A stretch of 64,000 nucleotides of DNA from the NCBI GenBank assembly GCA_009664345.1, contig CP043547.1, positions 3,190,709 through 3,254,708 of the forward strand, given 5' to 3'. The stretch is from Planctomycetales bacterium 10988. GTDB taxonomy: Bacteria; Planctomycetota; Planctomycetia; Pirellulales; Pb10988. A program made the position numbers and the translations under genes. Positions 43,114 through 51,153 of the stretch are shown piece after piece (the stretch's first letter is position 1; every line of letters begins with the position of its first letter). Below the pieces are notes generated by a model that ran no database searches, had not been told where the DNA came from, and saw nothing but the letters and a program-made list of their open reading frames with translations.

Positions 43114-43878
43114 ATGGCAGATAATACACAACTCAACTCCGGTACGGGAGGGGACTTGATTGCCACCGACGAAATTAGCGGAGTTAAGTTTCCTCGGGGG
43201 AAAATTACACTCGGGGCAGATGGAACTAACGACGGAGATGTGGCTGCTGCTAATCCTTTACCTATTGGGGGGAATATCAATGCCGTTAGTGTGGGAGATA
43301 TTAGGGCCTTTCGGGTTGACAGCGAGGGGCATTTGCAAGTCGATATTCAATCGCTTCCTCTAGCGACGGATGCCGCATCCGCAACGAAGCAAGACCTCAT
43401 AAACCTGGCTTTGACCGAGTTGACTGGGGGCATGGATGCGGGGCTTTTTCAAGTGGAAATCGTCAATCAGGCAAGTTTGATTGCAGGAACCGCCCGCGTT
43501 GGAAAGGTGGATGCCGCCGCGGAGGCTTCCGCGGAAGTGACCGGGTGTTTGCCTTACTTTAATGCTTCTGCCGATGAAACCGTGGCTTCGATCAAGCTCG
43601 CAGCGGGGCGGTTGTATGGCTTGGAAGTCCAGAACCCTGGCACTGAAGATGTTTGGCTTCAGCTTTTTGACTCTGCCGGAACGGTGACATTAGGCGTGAC
43701 GAATCCGGTCCTCTCTTTGCTGGTTCCTGCCGGCGATGGGGTGCGGAGCGGGGCGATGGATCAGCAGTTTCATCCTCCGATCGAGTTTTCGCAGGGGATT
43801 CAATACGCCTGCACGGCTTCGGCGACTGGCGATGAAGCACCGGAAGCGGCTTGTCTTGTCAACGCGATTTATCGTTAG
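43114..43878 (+). CDS. Phage-structural-like protein
   Basis: A 254-residue protein. The start, with GTGGDLIATDEISGVKFPRGK followed by LGADGTNDGDVAAANPLPI, closely follows a pattern common in phage tail or neck-region proteins (GGDxIATDDIxGVKYQRVK...GxxGxNDGDV). The remainder is a beta-rich domain (about 125-254) with IKLAAGRLYGLEVQNPG, typical of receptor-binding or fibre-associated proteins. The ATG lacks a perfect ribosome-binding site. A second such gene follows after 9 bp with a strong AGGAGG. No capsid, terminase or integrase gene is near. Confidence 0.75.
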   Translation: MADNTQLNSGTGGDLIATDEISGVKFPRGKITLGADGTNDGDVAAANPLPIGGNINAVSVGDIRAFRVDSEGHLQVDIQSLPLATDAASATKQDLINLALTELTGGMDAGLFQVEIVNQASLIAGTARVGKVDAAAEASAEVTGCLPYFNASADETVASIKLAAGRLYGLEVQNPGTEDVWLQLFDSAGTVTLGVTNPVLSLLVPAGDGVRSGAMDQQFHPPIEFSQGIQYACTASATGDEAPEAACLVNAIYR

Positions 43879-43887
43879 GAGGAACGC

Positions 43888-44658
43888 ATGTCCAAATATC
43901 ATCCATCTGTCCAGCCAAGTATTTTTTGTCCGGCTCGCTTGGAGTGGAGTGATGCCACGCACTTGGAGCTTCGCCCCGCCGGTGGGGTCTGGGTTTCCAA
44001 TCCATTGACGGGCGATCGCATGCAACTCGGAGCGAGCTTGCCCACGCTTACGAATAGCGGGCTGAGTGCGGAGACGCTCTATTATGTTTATTTTCAGGTA
44101 AAAACCGGGACTTTGACCGCATCCACGACGAGTTCGACCACGACAGATTCGGTAGAACATCAGACGGGGGCTGCGGATCAGATGCTTGTTGGCTGGTGTC
44201 GAACCGATGATTCGGCGGAATTTGTCTTCGAACCGGCACGGCGGTGGGTTTGTTCGTGCCATCAACCGCGGATGGTCCCGATGAAGGCCCAAGGGACCGC
44301 CGAATTTGGTTTGGCCGCCAATGGCTATTTCTTAGCTCCTTCCAATCCGATGACGCTCTCTTATTTACGGCATCCAGGGTTTGACGTCCTGTTCAATGCA
44401 GCGATGGTGGGGAGGCATAATGACGGCCTGCGATTCATTCTCGGCTTGGATGTCGGTGCGAACGCGAGCGTCCAGGGTCATGAACGGGGCACGCATCAAC
44501 TTTCCGGGGAAGCTCAAGCTATTGCCATTGCCACGGACCCGGCGGATGGCACGATTGCGTTCCGACAAACTCAAATTTTGATCGCCGGCAGCCCAGGGAC
44601 TTCGATCGATATCACCTCTGACCAAGGAACCTTCCATCAAGCAAATTGGTGGGGCTAG
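43888..44658 (+). CDS. Phage tail-fibre-like protein
   Basis: A 256-residue protein of mainly beta character. LEWSDATHLELRPAGG and GLSAETLYYVYFQVKTG..LTASTTSS are like repeats in phage tail-fibre or baseplate-associated proteins, in which short sentences on how a value is shown (AxTxYYVY) are frequent. The C-terminal half (RHPGFDVLFNAAMVGRHNDGLR, GHERGTHQL) is unfamiliar. AGGAGG at 43877-43882, overlapping the stop of the previous gene, gives strong translation. The two genes look co-transcribed and co-inherited. Confidence 0.7.
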   Translation: MSKYHPSVQPSIFCPARLEWSDATHLELRPAGGVWVSNPLTGDRMQLGASLPTLTNSGLSAETLYYVYFQVKTGTLTASTTSSTTTDSVEHQTGAADQMLVGWCRTDDSAEFVFEPARRWVCSCHQPRMVPMKAQGTAEFGLAANGYFLAPSNPMTLSYLRHPGFDVLFNAAMVGRHNDGLRFILGLDVGANASVQGHERGTHQLSGEAQAIAIATDPADGTIAFRQTQILIAGSPGTSIDITSDQGTFHQANWWG

Positions 44659-44669
44659 AAAATTTTAAA

Positions 44670-44749
44670 GTTTGGTGGTCAGAAGTAAATTGGAAGTCAC
44701 CTTTTCCCGGTGTTTACATGGTACAGAAAAGTTTTGACCACTGGCTCTG
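44670..44749 (+). repeat. Intergenic element with inverted ends, copy B1
   Basis: About 80 bp aligning with copy A at 5274-5352 in the opposite orientation. The left end TGGTCAGAAG has one change from the perfect inverted end; the right end TTTTGACCACTGGCTCTG is identical to copy A. It starts 12 bp after the stop of the tail-fibre-like gene. Confidence 0.7.
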
Positions 44750-44751
44750 TC

Positions 44752-44826
44752 TATGGTCAGAAGTTACTTGAGAGTTATTTCTTCCAAGTGCCAAACTGTA
44801 TCCATCGAGTTTTGATCACAGGTTCT
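44752..44826 (+). repeat. Intergenic element, degenerate tandem copy B2
   Basis: Directly after B1, TGGTCAGAAGT begins a second unit of similar length ending TTTTGATCACAGGTTCT. It aligns with B1 over its whole length but with many changes in the middle. It ends 15 bp before the next ATG. Confidence 0.6.
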
Positions 44827-44841
44827 TAGAAAGGGAGAAAA

Positions 44842-45087
44842 ATGTCCGGAGCGACGTCGTGGTTATTGTGGCAAACACTGAGCAGCCAATCCCATCCGGC
44901 CAAAGGGGGAGAGATCGTGGCCCAGTCGATTTGGCAAGGGAAAGGGGAGCTCGGCCAAGCTTGGCAGCCGGCTTTGAACGCTTTGTCGATTCATTTTGCT
45001 CAGGCAGAAGCTGGACAAAATTTCTCAGCCGGCGAACAAACGCATCAAATTTTTCAGGCAGGAACCCAGCAAAAAGAGCTGATTTAA
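44842..45087 (+). CDS. Small hypothetical protein of the phage-like island
   Basis: An 81-residue protein rich in Gln, Ala and Gly (SGATSWLLWQTL, then QAEAGQNFSAGEQTHQIF). It is probably helical and amphipathic; no transmembrane helix or family is evident. GGGAG lies five bases before the ATG. Together with the two phage-tail-like genes and the helix-turn-helix gene it lies in a 2.4-kb block with unusual content for this region. Confidence 0.55.
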   Translation: MSGATSWLLWQTLSSQSHPAKGGEIVAQSIWQGKGELGQAWQPALNALSIHFAQAEAGQNFSAGEQTHQIFQAGTQQKELI

Positions 45088-45132
45088 AAGGAGAACTCTC
45101 CGTTACATGCTTGCCTCAGGAGATTTAAAAAA

Positions 45133-45146
45133 TATACAATTGTATA
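45133..45146. promoter_or_regulatory. Palindrome, candidate operator
   Basis: TATACAATTGTATA is a perfect 14-bp palindrome, flanked by A-tracts on the left and, after one base, T-tracts on the right. It lies 32 bp before the start of the helix-turn-helix gene, a fitting place for an autoregulatory operator. It could alternatively form a weak AT-rich terminator for the preceding gene. Confidence 0.45.
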
Positions 45147-45177
45147 CTTTTTTATAACTCTTGCTGGAAGAAAATCG

Positions 45178-45477
45178 ATGGAATTTGGGGAAGAACGGTT
45201 GAGGAATCTCGAAGAGCGTTTGCAAACGCAAGCAGCGATGATCCATTCTTTAGAAAAGCGAGTCGCCCAGCTGCAATTGCAAAGTGTTCCCTCAGGGTTT
45301 CTTCCCGCCAGCCCCATTTACTCCATTGAGTTCGTGAAATCAAGTCTGCAAATCTCCGCGGATTCCTGGGCGAAACTGTTAGAGCACGGTCTCAAACCGT
45401 TTTGGTTAGGCGGCAGTAAAAAAATTCTCCATCAAGATTTCATTCGTGTCTGTCAAAGATTGGCTGAGAAAGAGTGA
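45178..45477 (+). CDS. Small coiled-coil protein with excisionase/MerR-like helix-turn-helix
   Basis: A 99-residue protein. Residues 4-36 form a coiled coil (ERLRNLEERLQTQ, then HSLEKRVAQLQLQ). Residues 55-95 read SLQISADSWAKLLEHGLKPFW, LGGSKKILHQDFIRVC: a helix, a W-x-x-L-LEHGLKP turn and a (G)GSKKIL-x-x-D segment typical of winged-helix excisionase or MerR-like DNA binders. It could regulate the island through the palindrome upstream. GGAAGA precedes the ATG. Confidence 0.65.
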   Translation: MEFGEERLRNLEERLQTQAAMIHSLEKRVAQLQLQSVPSGFLPASPIYSIEFVKSSLQISADSWAKLLEHGLKPFWLGGSKKILHQDFIRVCQRLAEKE

Positions 45478-45543
45478 GCTAAAATCGTTCAAAACGTTCT
45501 TATATCACTCTCTTGATACGGAGCACTTCACGCCAGATAAATA

Positions 45544-45605
45544 AGAAACGCCCTCCGCTGGGTCCAGATTTCCGAGGAAACCTAGTCCCAAGTGAAGGGC
45601 GTTCT
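45544..45605. terminator. Nested hairpin between convergent genes
   Basis: Outer arms AACGCCCT (45547-45554) and AGGGCGTT (45596-45603) enclose TGGG/CCCA and TTTCC-GA-GGAAA inner stems. It lies between the stops of the helix-turn-helix gene and the leftward fasciclin gene and may stop transcription from both sides. A structured RNA is possible. Confidence 0.5.
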
Positions 45606-45644
45606 CTGAGTGACGAAAGGCAGTTAGTTAGATAGGAACGTCAC

Positions 45645-46148
45645 TCATTCGGGCAGAATCACTTGGTCGATGACATGAATGATTCCATTGCTGCAATGGA
45701 TGTCGGCTTTGATCACCTTCGCTTGATTGATCATGACCATGTCGCCTTGAGTGGAGATTTCAATCGATTGACCATTCAAGGTTGGGGCCGAACTTAATTT
45801 CATCGCCTTCTTGGCCGGGACTTTCCCAGATACGACATGATAAGTAAGGACACTTTTCAATTTTTCCGGGTTTTGAAGGAGGTTTTCCAAAGCTCCCGGA
45901 GGCAGATTTTCAAAGGCTTCATCCGTGGGAGCGAAGACGGTAAAGGGTCCGTCGCCTTGTAAGGCCTCTACCAAACCGGCGGCTTCGAGGGCTTGGGCCA
46001 AAGTATTGAACGAGCCTGCCGAGACGGCGGTTTCGACAATATCCTTGGATTGTTTCGAGGCACATTCTTCAGCGGTAGCGGTCGGTACAGAGATCAAAGC
46101 GGCCATGGCGAAGCTCAGTGCGGCGGTTGCCAATCCAGCAAATTTCAT
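45645..46148 (-). CDS. Exported fasciclin (FAS1) domain protein
   Basis: A 167-residue exported protein with one FAS1 domain. After the signal peptide (about 1-26) come the H1 box [17 protein letters not shown] and the conserved [12 protein letters not shown], and near the end [15 protein letters not shown] (H2 box). Such single-domain FAS1 proteins mediate cell or surface adhesion in the envelope. TGGAGAG seven bases upstream supports the ATG. A nested hairpin follows its stop. Confidence 0.95.
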   Translation of the reverse strand: MKFAGLATAALSFAMAALISVPTATAEECASKQSKDIVETAVSAGSFNTLAQALEAAGLVEALQGDGPFTVFAPTDEAFENLPPGALENLLQNPEKLKSVLTYHVVSGKVPAKKAMKLSSAPTLNGQSIEISTQGDMVMINQAKVIKADIHCSNGIIHVIDQVILPE

Positions 46149-46488
46149 GATTTACTCTCCAGGTAGTTTGAGGTTAGATCGAGTTGGATGATCGTGGTTG
46201 TATCGTGTTCGCACAGTCATCCGGGCTGGGAATCGTGGTCATCTTTCGAAAGAATCGTTCAAAACGTTCATTTGCTTTTTAGGGAAGTTGGAGATTGTGG
46301 CAAGAGAAAAATGTTCAAAAAATAGAATTCTTTTTGAAATCGATTCAAGCCAGACTTCGATCAGACCTCGGGGCAACTCGATTCTCTTGTCAATGGAAGG
46401 GCCGCTTCTAACAATAGAAGTAGTAGAAGCGTGAAGGAGGAGGCACTCCTCAGCGATGAATCGAAACCTATCTGAGAAAGGAAATACG

Positions 46489-46959
46489 ATGGAAACCGCG
46501 ATGTTTGGAGCGGGCTGCTTTTGGGGAGTTGAGGAGACTTTTCGCCAATTGGACGGAGTGAAAGAAACGGCGGTCGGGTACGCCGGAGGGGAAGTTGAGA
46601 ATCCTTCCTATGAACAGGTCTGTAGCGACCGGACCGGGCACGCGGAAGTCGTGAAGGTGGATTTCGATCCGAAGCAGATCGATTACGATTCACTGTTGGA
46701 AGTTTTTTGGAATTGCCACAACCCGACCCAACGCAACCGCCAAGGCCCTGATTTTGGCTCGCAATATCGCTCGGTGATCTTTTGTGCGAACGCCGAGCAA
46801 AAACAGAAAGCGGAAGCCTCGAAGGAGAAACTTGCCGCTTCTGGCAAATATGATCGTCCGATTGCCACGTTGATCGAAGATGCCGTTCCGTTTTTTCGTG
46901 CGGAAGAGTATCACCAACAATATCTAGCCAAGCGTGGCCGTTCGAACTGTTCGCTTTGA
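46489..46959 (+). CDS. msrA: Peptide-methionine (S)-S-oxide reductase
   Basis: A 156-residue MsrA that repairs oxidised methionine. The catalytic motif [12 protein letters not shown] puts the nucleophile at Cys10; GYAGG and [13 protein letters not shown] are conserved substrate-site blocks, and EYHQQYLAK marks the C-terminal region. No resolving Cys pair like that of long MsrA forms is evident beyond the final CSL. I chose the ATG at 46489 (AAAGGA upstream, typical [13 protein letters not shown] start) over the ATG at 46456. An A/T-tract motif follows its stop. Confidence 0.96.
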   Translation: METAMFGAGCFWGVEETFRQLDGVKETAVGYAGGEVENPSYEQVCSDRTGHAEVVKVDFDPKQIDYDSLLEVFWNCHNPTQRNRQGPDFGSQYRSVIFCANAEQKQKAEASKEKLAASGKYDRPIATLIEDAVPFFRAEEYHQQYLAKRGRSNCSL

Positions 46960-46976
46960 AGAAAAACTTCAAAAGT

Positions 46977-46997
46977 AAAAAGCGTTTTTTGATTTAA
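46977..46997 (+). repeat. A/T-tract intergenic motif, copy 3
   Basis: AAAAAGCGTTTTTTGATTTA, 17 bp after the msrA stop. Member of the eleven-copy family. Confidence 0.55.
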
Positions 46998-47024
46998 TGA
47001 GATTGCCAAGACCGCTCAACGCCC

Positions 47025-47504
47025 TTATTTCTCGGATTCCTCGGGATGAAGTTCGAAGAGGAATTCAATCTCGACGGAGGCATTGAGCGGCAAGGCATTC
47101 ACTCCGACCGCCGCCCGCGTGTGACGGCCCGCTTCTCCCAGCAATTCTTGCAAAAATTCACTTGCCCCGTTGGCAACTTGCGGTTGATCGTAAAAGTCAT
47201 CCGCCGATTGAACAAACACGCCCAATCGTAGGACCGCTTTGATCTTTGCTAAGTCGTCTTGGCAGGCATCTTTGGCGATGGACAGTGCATTGAGTACGCA
47301 TTGCCGAGCCGCGAGTTGGACGGTTTCCAAAGAAGAGTCCGTCGGAACTTTGCCGATCGCGAGCAGTTTCCCTTCCGCGAAAGGCAATTGCCCGCTCACC
47401 AACAGAGTATTTCCAGAACGCAGGCAGGGAATATAGGCAGCGACCGGCTTCGGCGGCGGGGGGAGTTGCAGGCCCAGCGACGCTAGCTTTTCTTCGATCT
47501 TCAT
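47025..47504 (-). CDS. RidA family protein
   Basis: A 159-residue member of the RidA/YjgF family, whose best-known member deaminates reactive enamines and imines arising from amino-acid metabolism. It belongs to the longer subfamily starting (M)KIEEKLASLGLQLPPPP; GNTLLVSGQLPF, ARQCVLNALSIAKDA, RLGVFVQSADDF and VGVNALPLNASVEIEFLFEL are conserved. GAAGAG precedes the ATG at 47504; another ATG at 47519 overlaps the stop of the upstream gene as TAATG, which implies translational coupling to the thioredoxin-reductase-like fusion. Confidence 0.9.
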   Translation of the reverse strand: MKIEEKLASLGLQLPPPPKPVAAYIPCLRSGNTLLVSGQLPFAEGKLLAIGKVPTDSSLETVQLAARQCVLNALSIAKDACQDDLAKIKAVLRLGVFVQSADDFYDQPQVANGASEFLQELLGEAGRHTRAAVGVNALPLNASVEIEFLFELHPEESEK

Positions 47505-47518
47505 TTTGTTTCTCTTCA

Positions 47519-49171
47519 TTAGTATTGACTTAAATATTGGTGAACGCAGGTGATGGCCAAGGCCCCGTCGCCCACTGCGAAGGCACACCGCTTGGTCGTT
47601 CCACTGCGAACATCCCCGGCGGCAAAAACCCCTGGGCAGGTGGTTTCCAGTTCGCAGGGCGGTCGTTCCAGCGGCCAGCGATCGTGTTGGAGGCTTGGCC
47701 CGCACAGGACATATCCCCTTTCATCCAAAGCAACCGAGGTCGGAAGCCATTCGGTATGCGGCTTGGCACCGACGAAAATGAAACAGCCGGAAGCAGACAT
47801 TGTTTCTTGCTCGCCGGTTTGATTATGACGGAGACAGACTTGCTCTAACCGGGTCGTTCCAAGAAGTTCGTCCACTTCCGTATGGAATTTAATTTCGATA
47901 TTCGACGTCTGTTCAATGCGGTTGGCGAGGTAGCTCGACATGCTTTTGCGTAAGTCATTCCCTCGGAGCAAAAGCTTCACTTCGCTGGCATGCTGGGCCA
48001 GATACATGGCTGCCTGTCCGGCGGAATTTCCTCCACCGACCACGATGGCGTTTCCATTCTGACAGATTCTTGCTTCCACGGAAGTTGCCGAATAGTAAAT
48101 GCCCGCTCCTTCCAGCTGGTCACAACGATCGACAGGCAGTCGGCGATAGGAGACTCCGGAGGCAACAAGGACCGTCTTCGTGCGAACGACCTGTCCGGTG
48201 CAAAGCTGAGCTAGGTGCTCGCCTGCGGCGTTGCATTCCAAAGAGACGACGGAGACCGGAGCGGTGAACTCGGCTCCGAACTTCAAGGCTTGCAAGAAGC
48301 CGCGATTGGCCAAATCCGCACCGGGCAGGCCAGCTGGGAAACCCATATAGTTTTCTATTTTAGAACTCTGTCCCGCTTGTCCGCCGGGACCCACTTTATC
48401 GACCACCAAGGTTTTCAAACCTTCGGTCGCTCCATAAACTGCCGCCGCCAAGCCTGCCGGACCTGCTCCCACGATCAAGACATCGTACAGGTCTTCCTTG
48501 ATTTTTCGCGAAATTCCCAGGCATTCGGCAACATTTGCCAAGGTTGGCCGTTTGACGACATGCTGGCTACAAGTGAGGATCGGTATCTCTTCCTCGGTCG
48601 CGTCGAGTTCCCTAAGTAACTGCCGACCATCAAGCTCCTTGACATCGAAGAAAGTATGGTGGACCGAATTTTTATAAAAGAATTCTCGTAGTTGCAGGGT
48701 TTCCTTGGAATCGGATTCACCGACCACCCGAACTCCCAGGAACTCGGAACCTTCAAGCAGCCGACGGCGAATCTGGAAAGCTTCCAATAGTTTATCACTG
48801 AGGGAAGGCACTTCTCGCAGTAATTTCCGAATCGTGCAGGCGGGGATTTCGTAAACGGTACTTTCTTCCCGAGCGATGGCACAAACAACGGCGGGGCGAC
48901 CAGTTAGCATCGAAATATCGCCAGTGAACGCCCGCGGGCTATGGATGCCGACAATGCGATCTTTACCCGAAGTGCGGTCGACAATTGCTACGGAACCATT
49001 GACGATGGCATAAAAAGAGAAGTCCTTTTGCCCATTTTCAAAGAGTGATTCACCCGAGCAAAAGGTTCGCAAGGTCCCGAGCTCTGCGATGCAGGCGAGT
49101 TCTGCCTCCGTCAGATTGGGGAAGCCTTCGTGGGTGGTATCAAAAGCCAATGCCGCTTCATTCTCGGTCAT
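47519..49171 (-). CDS. cNMP-binding / thioredoxin-reductase-like fusion protein
   Basis: A 550-residue three-part protein. Residues 15-135 form a cyclic-nucleotide-binding-like jelly roll (CSGESLFENGQKDFSFYAI, ISMLTGRPAVVCA). Residues 145-225 form a thioredoxin/glutaredoxin-like domain with a single Cys201 in ILTCSQHVVKRPT. The rest is a thioredoxin-reductase-fold FAD/NAD(P) enzyme: GAGPAG at 235-240, VGGGNSAGQAA at 378-388, CPGVFAAGDVR near the end. The redox CxxC of true reductases is replaced (IYYSATSVEARIC, 358-370), so it cannot pass electrons in the standard way. The downstream RidA gene is coupled by TAATG. Confidence 0.9.
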   Translation of the reverse strand: MTENEAALAFDTTHEGFPNLTEAELACIAELGTLRTFCSGESLFENGQKDFSFYAIVNGSVAIVDRTSGKDRIVGIHSPRAFTGDISMLTGRPAVVCAIAREESTVYEIPACTIRKLLREVPSLSDKLLEAFQIRRRLLEGSEFLGVRVVGESDSKETLQLREFFYKNSVHHTFFDVKELDGRQLLRELDATEEEIPILTCSQHVVKRPTLANVAECLGISRKIKEDLYDVLIVGAGPAGLAAAVYGATEGLKTLVVDKVGPGGQAGQSSKIENYMGFPAGLPGADLANRGFLQALKFGAEFTAPVSVVSLECNAAGEHLAQLCTGQVVRTKTVLVASGVSYRRLPVDRCDQLEGAGIYYSATSVEARICQNGNAIVVGGGNSAGQAAMYLAQHASEVKLLLRGNDLRKSMSSYLANRIEQTSNIEIKFHTEVDELLGTTRLEQVCLRHNQTGEQETMSASGCFIFVGAKPHTEWLPTSVALDERGYVLCGPSLQHDRWPLERPPCELETTCPGVFAAGDVRSGTTKRCAFAVGDGALAITCVHQYLSQY

Positions 49172-49312
49172 GCTGGTGCTTCCTCACAGTCCAAGGTTTC
49201 ACGATTGATCGCCGATCGAATGTATCCAATCATGGTCAGACCCTCCATGATTCTTTGTAGTCAATTGTTCTTTGGGAGACTAGAAGCAACTGCCTACCAC
49301 GTCGTTTACGAA

Positions 49313-49343
49313 AGAAAGCTGCCCGGTGAGTGAGCAGCTTTCT
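49313..49343 (-). terminator. Terminator after the SDR gene
   Basis: A 10-bp perfect stem AGAAAGCTGC (49313-49322) and GCAGCTTTCT (49334-49343); on the minus strand it is followed by a TTTC tract. It lies 27 bp after the stop of the leftward SDR gene. Confidence 0.75.
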
Positions 49344-49370
49344 GAGTGAGGGTTTGTGCTTGTTCTCGAA

Positions 49371-50159
49371 TTAAAAACAGGTATCCACAATGCCGCCATC
49401 GCAGCGCATGGCCGCTCCGGTCGTGGCTGCGGCTTGTCCGCTACAAAGGTACGTGACTAATGCCGCTACTTCTTCGGTATCCGCAAAGCGTTGGATGAGG
49501 GAGGATGGACGCGCTTCCTCAAAAAACGCTTTTTTAGTTTCCTCGACATCGCCCCCTTCGGCCATTTGTTCGACGAAGGTTTCTACGCCTTCGCTCCAAG
49601 TCGGCCCAGGCAGCACACTATTGACGGTGACTCCGGTATCCTTGAGGGTTTTGGCCAGGCCGCGAGAGACCGCCAGTTGAGCCGTTTTCGTCATTCCATA
49701 ATGAACCATCTCGGTAGGAATGTTGATAGCCGATTCACTGGCGATAAATAGAATCCGGCCCCAGCCGCGATCTTTCATGGACGGAACGACCCCACGCGAC
49801 ATGCGAATCCCGCTCATCACATTGACTTCGTAGAACTTGAGCCAGTCCTCGTCGGTGATCTCTTGGAAGGGTTTCGGTTCGAAAATCCCGGCATTGTTGA
49901 CCAAAATTTCAATCGGCCCCAGCTTTTGAGCTTCTTCCAGTAACTTGCTGCAACCGGCGGCGGTCCCGACATCGGCGGGAATTCCGGTGATCTCTCCTTC
50001 GCCTTTTAATTCTTCCAAGGCTTCATCGATCGATCCTTGACTTCGACCATTGAGTACGACGTGTGCCCCTTCATTGGCCAACGTTTTCGCGATGGCTTTG
50101 CCGATCCCTTTGGTGGATCCTGTGACAACAGCGAGTTTTCCTTTAATCTTCAAATCCAT
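49371..50159 (-). CDS. Short-chain dehydrogenase/reductase
   Basis: A 262-residue classical SDR oxidoreductase. The dinucleotide motif TGSTKGIG (about 14-21), NNAG at about 88-91, and the catalytic SESAIN and YGMTK (Tyr-x-x-x-Lys near 152-156) are all in order; NGRS after the second strand suggests NADP(H) preference. It probably reduces a carbonyl or oxidises an alcohol; substrate unknown. wrbA lies upstream on the same strand, 84 bp away, with two A/T-tract motifs in the gap. A terminator follows. Confidence 0.93.
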   Translation of the reverse strand: MDLKIKGKLAVVTGSTKGIGKAIAKTLANEGAHVVLNGRSQGSIDEALEELKGEGEITGIPADVGTAAGCSKLLEEAQKLGPIEILVNNAGIFEPKPFQEITDEDWLKFYEVNVMSGIRMSRGVVPSMKDRGWGRILFIASESAINIPTEMVHYGMTKTAQLAVSRGLAKTLKDTGVTVNSVLPGPTWSEGVETFVEQMAEGGDVEETKKAFFEEARPSSLIQRFADTEEVAALVTYLCSGQAAATTGAAMRCDGGIVDTCF

Positions 50160-50188
50160 GAGAACCTGTCCTCTTGCGTAGCCTTTCG

Positions 50189-50206
50189 AAAAGTGCTTTT
50201 TGTTTT
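50189..50206. repeat. A/T-tract intergenic motif, copy 4
   Basis: AAAAGTGCTTTTTGTTTT in the gap between wrbA and the SDR gene. It stands beside copy 5; together the pair fill most of the 84-bp gap. Confidence 0.55.
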
Positions 50207-50224
50207 AGAGTGTTTGATAATCGT

Positions 50225-50243
50225 AAAAAGTATTTTTTGAATT
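50225..50243. repeat. A/T-tract intergenic motif, copy 5
   Basis: AAAAAGTATTTTTTGAATT, directly beside the wrbA stop codon. Second copy in the same gap. Confidence 0.5.
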
Positions 50244-50855
50244 TTAGCTGAATAGCTTTTTGGTGATCTCGGCAACGTGTTTTCCCTGAAAGCGAGCGAT
50301 GGCAAGTTCGTTTTCGCTAGGCTGACGGGAGCCATCGTCTTTGGCCAACGTTGTCGCTCCATAAGGGGTGCCTCCGGTGATCTCCCCCATCTCTGCCAGC
50401 TCCGGGCAAGAATAAGGAACACCGACAACGATCATTCCCTGATGAAAGAGGGTGGTGTGGAACGAAGTGATCGTCGTTTCTTGCCCGCCGTGTTGCGTCG
50501 CGGTAGATGCAAACACACTTCCGACTTTGCCAACCAAACTTCCCTTTTTCCAAAGTCCCCCGGTCGCATCGAGGAGCGTTCGCATTTGAGCCGCCATATT
50601 TCCGAAGCGGGTCGGCGTGCCGAACAGAATCGCATCGGCCTCTGCCAATTGCTTTGCTTCAATCACCGGAACATGGGAAAACGCTTGCCGTGCCTCTTTA
50701 GCCCCCATCTTTTCGAGGACCTCTTCCGGCAGGGTTTCGGCCACTTGAAAAAGACTCACTTCTGCCCCGTCGACGCTGTTTGCCCCTTCCTGAATCGCCT
50801 GGGCCATTTGATAGATGTGTCCATACGTACTATAAAACACGACAAAAATCTTCAT
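50244..50855 (-). CDS. wrbA: NAD(P)H:quinone oxidoreductase, WrbA type
   Basis: A 203-residue flavodoxin-like protein that reduces quinones by two electrons with NAD(P)H and FMN, protecting from semiquinone stress. The FMN phosphate site [11 protein letters not shown], the loop [28 protein letters not shown] and PYGATTLA are all diagnostic for WrbA. AGGAGAAC eight bases upstream fixes the ATG at 50855. It is divergent from the glycosidase-like gene and lies before an SDR gene on the same strand. Confidence 0.96.
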   Translation of the reverse strand: MKIFVVFYSTYGHIYQMAQAIQEGANSVDGAEVSLFQVAETLPEEVLEKMGAKEARQAFSHVPVIEAKQLAEADAILFGTPTRFGNMAAQMRTLLDATGGLWKKGSLVGKVGSVFASTATQHGGQETTITSFHTTLFHQGMIVVGVPYSCPELAEMGEITGGTPYGATTLAKDDGSRQPSENELAIARFQGKHVAEITKKLFS

Positions 50856-51153
50856 GCGAAGTTCTCCTGATGATACCTGAGGAAAAAATAGTTTATTAAT
50901 CAATTACTTCGACTTTAGAAAGTATAGACATGGAGATGAATTTGTCATCTGAAGCTTTGTTCGGTGGTGAATAAAATGAGAATTGCTAGGAAAATTACGG
51001 AACTGAGAGAGGTTCCCAACCTAGAGCAAAGAAGGACGCTTTCCGTCAAATCGATGATAGCTATAATATCTTGATTCATTACTCGCGAAAGCGGGGATCG
51101 CTGGCGTGAACAAATGATTCGCAAACAAGTGCTACAATCAAAGGGAAAAAAAC

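Noticed and set aside
43114-45477. A complete prophage
   Set aside because: No integrase, terminase, portal, capsid, lysis or replication genes are present; only tail-like and small genes are seen.
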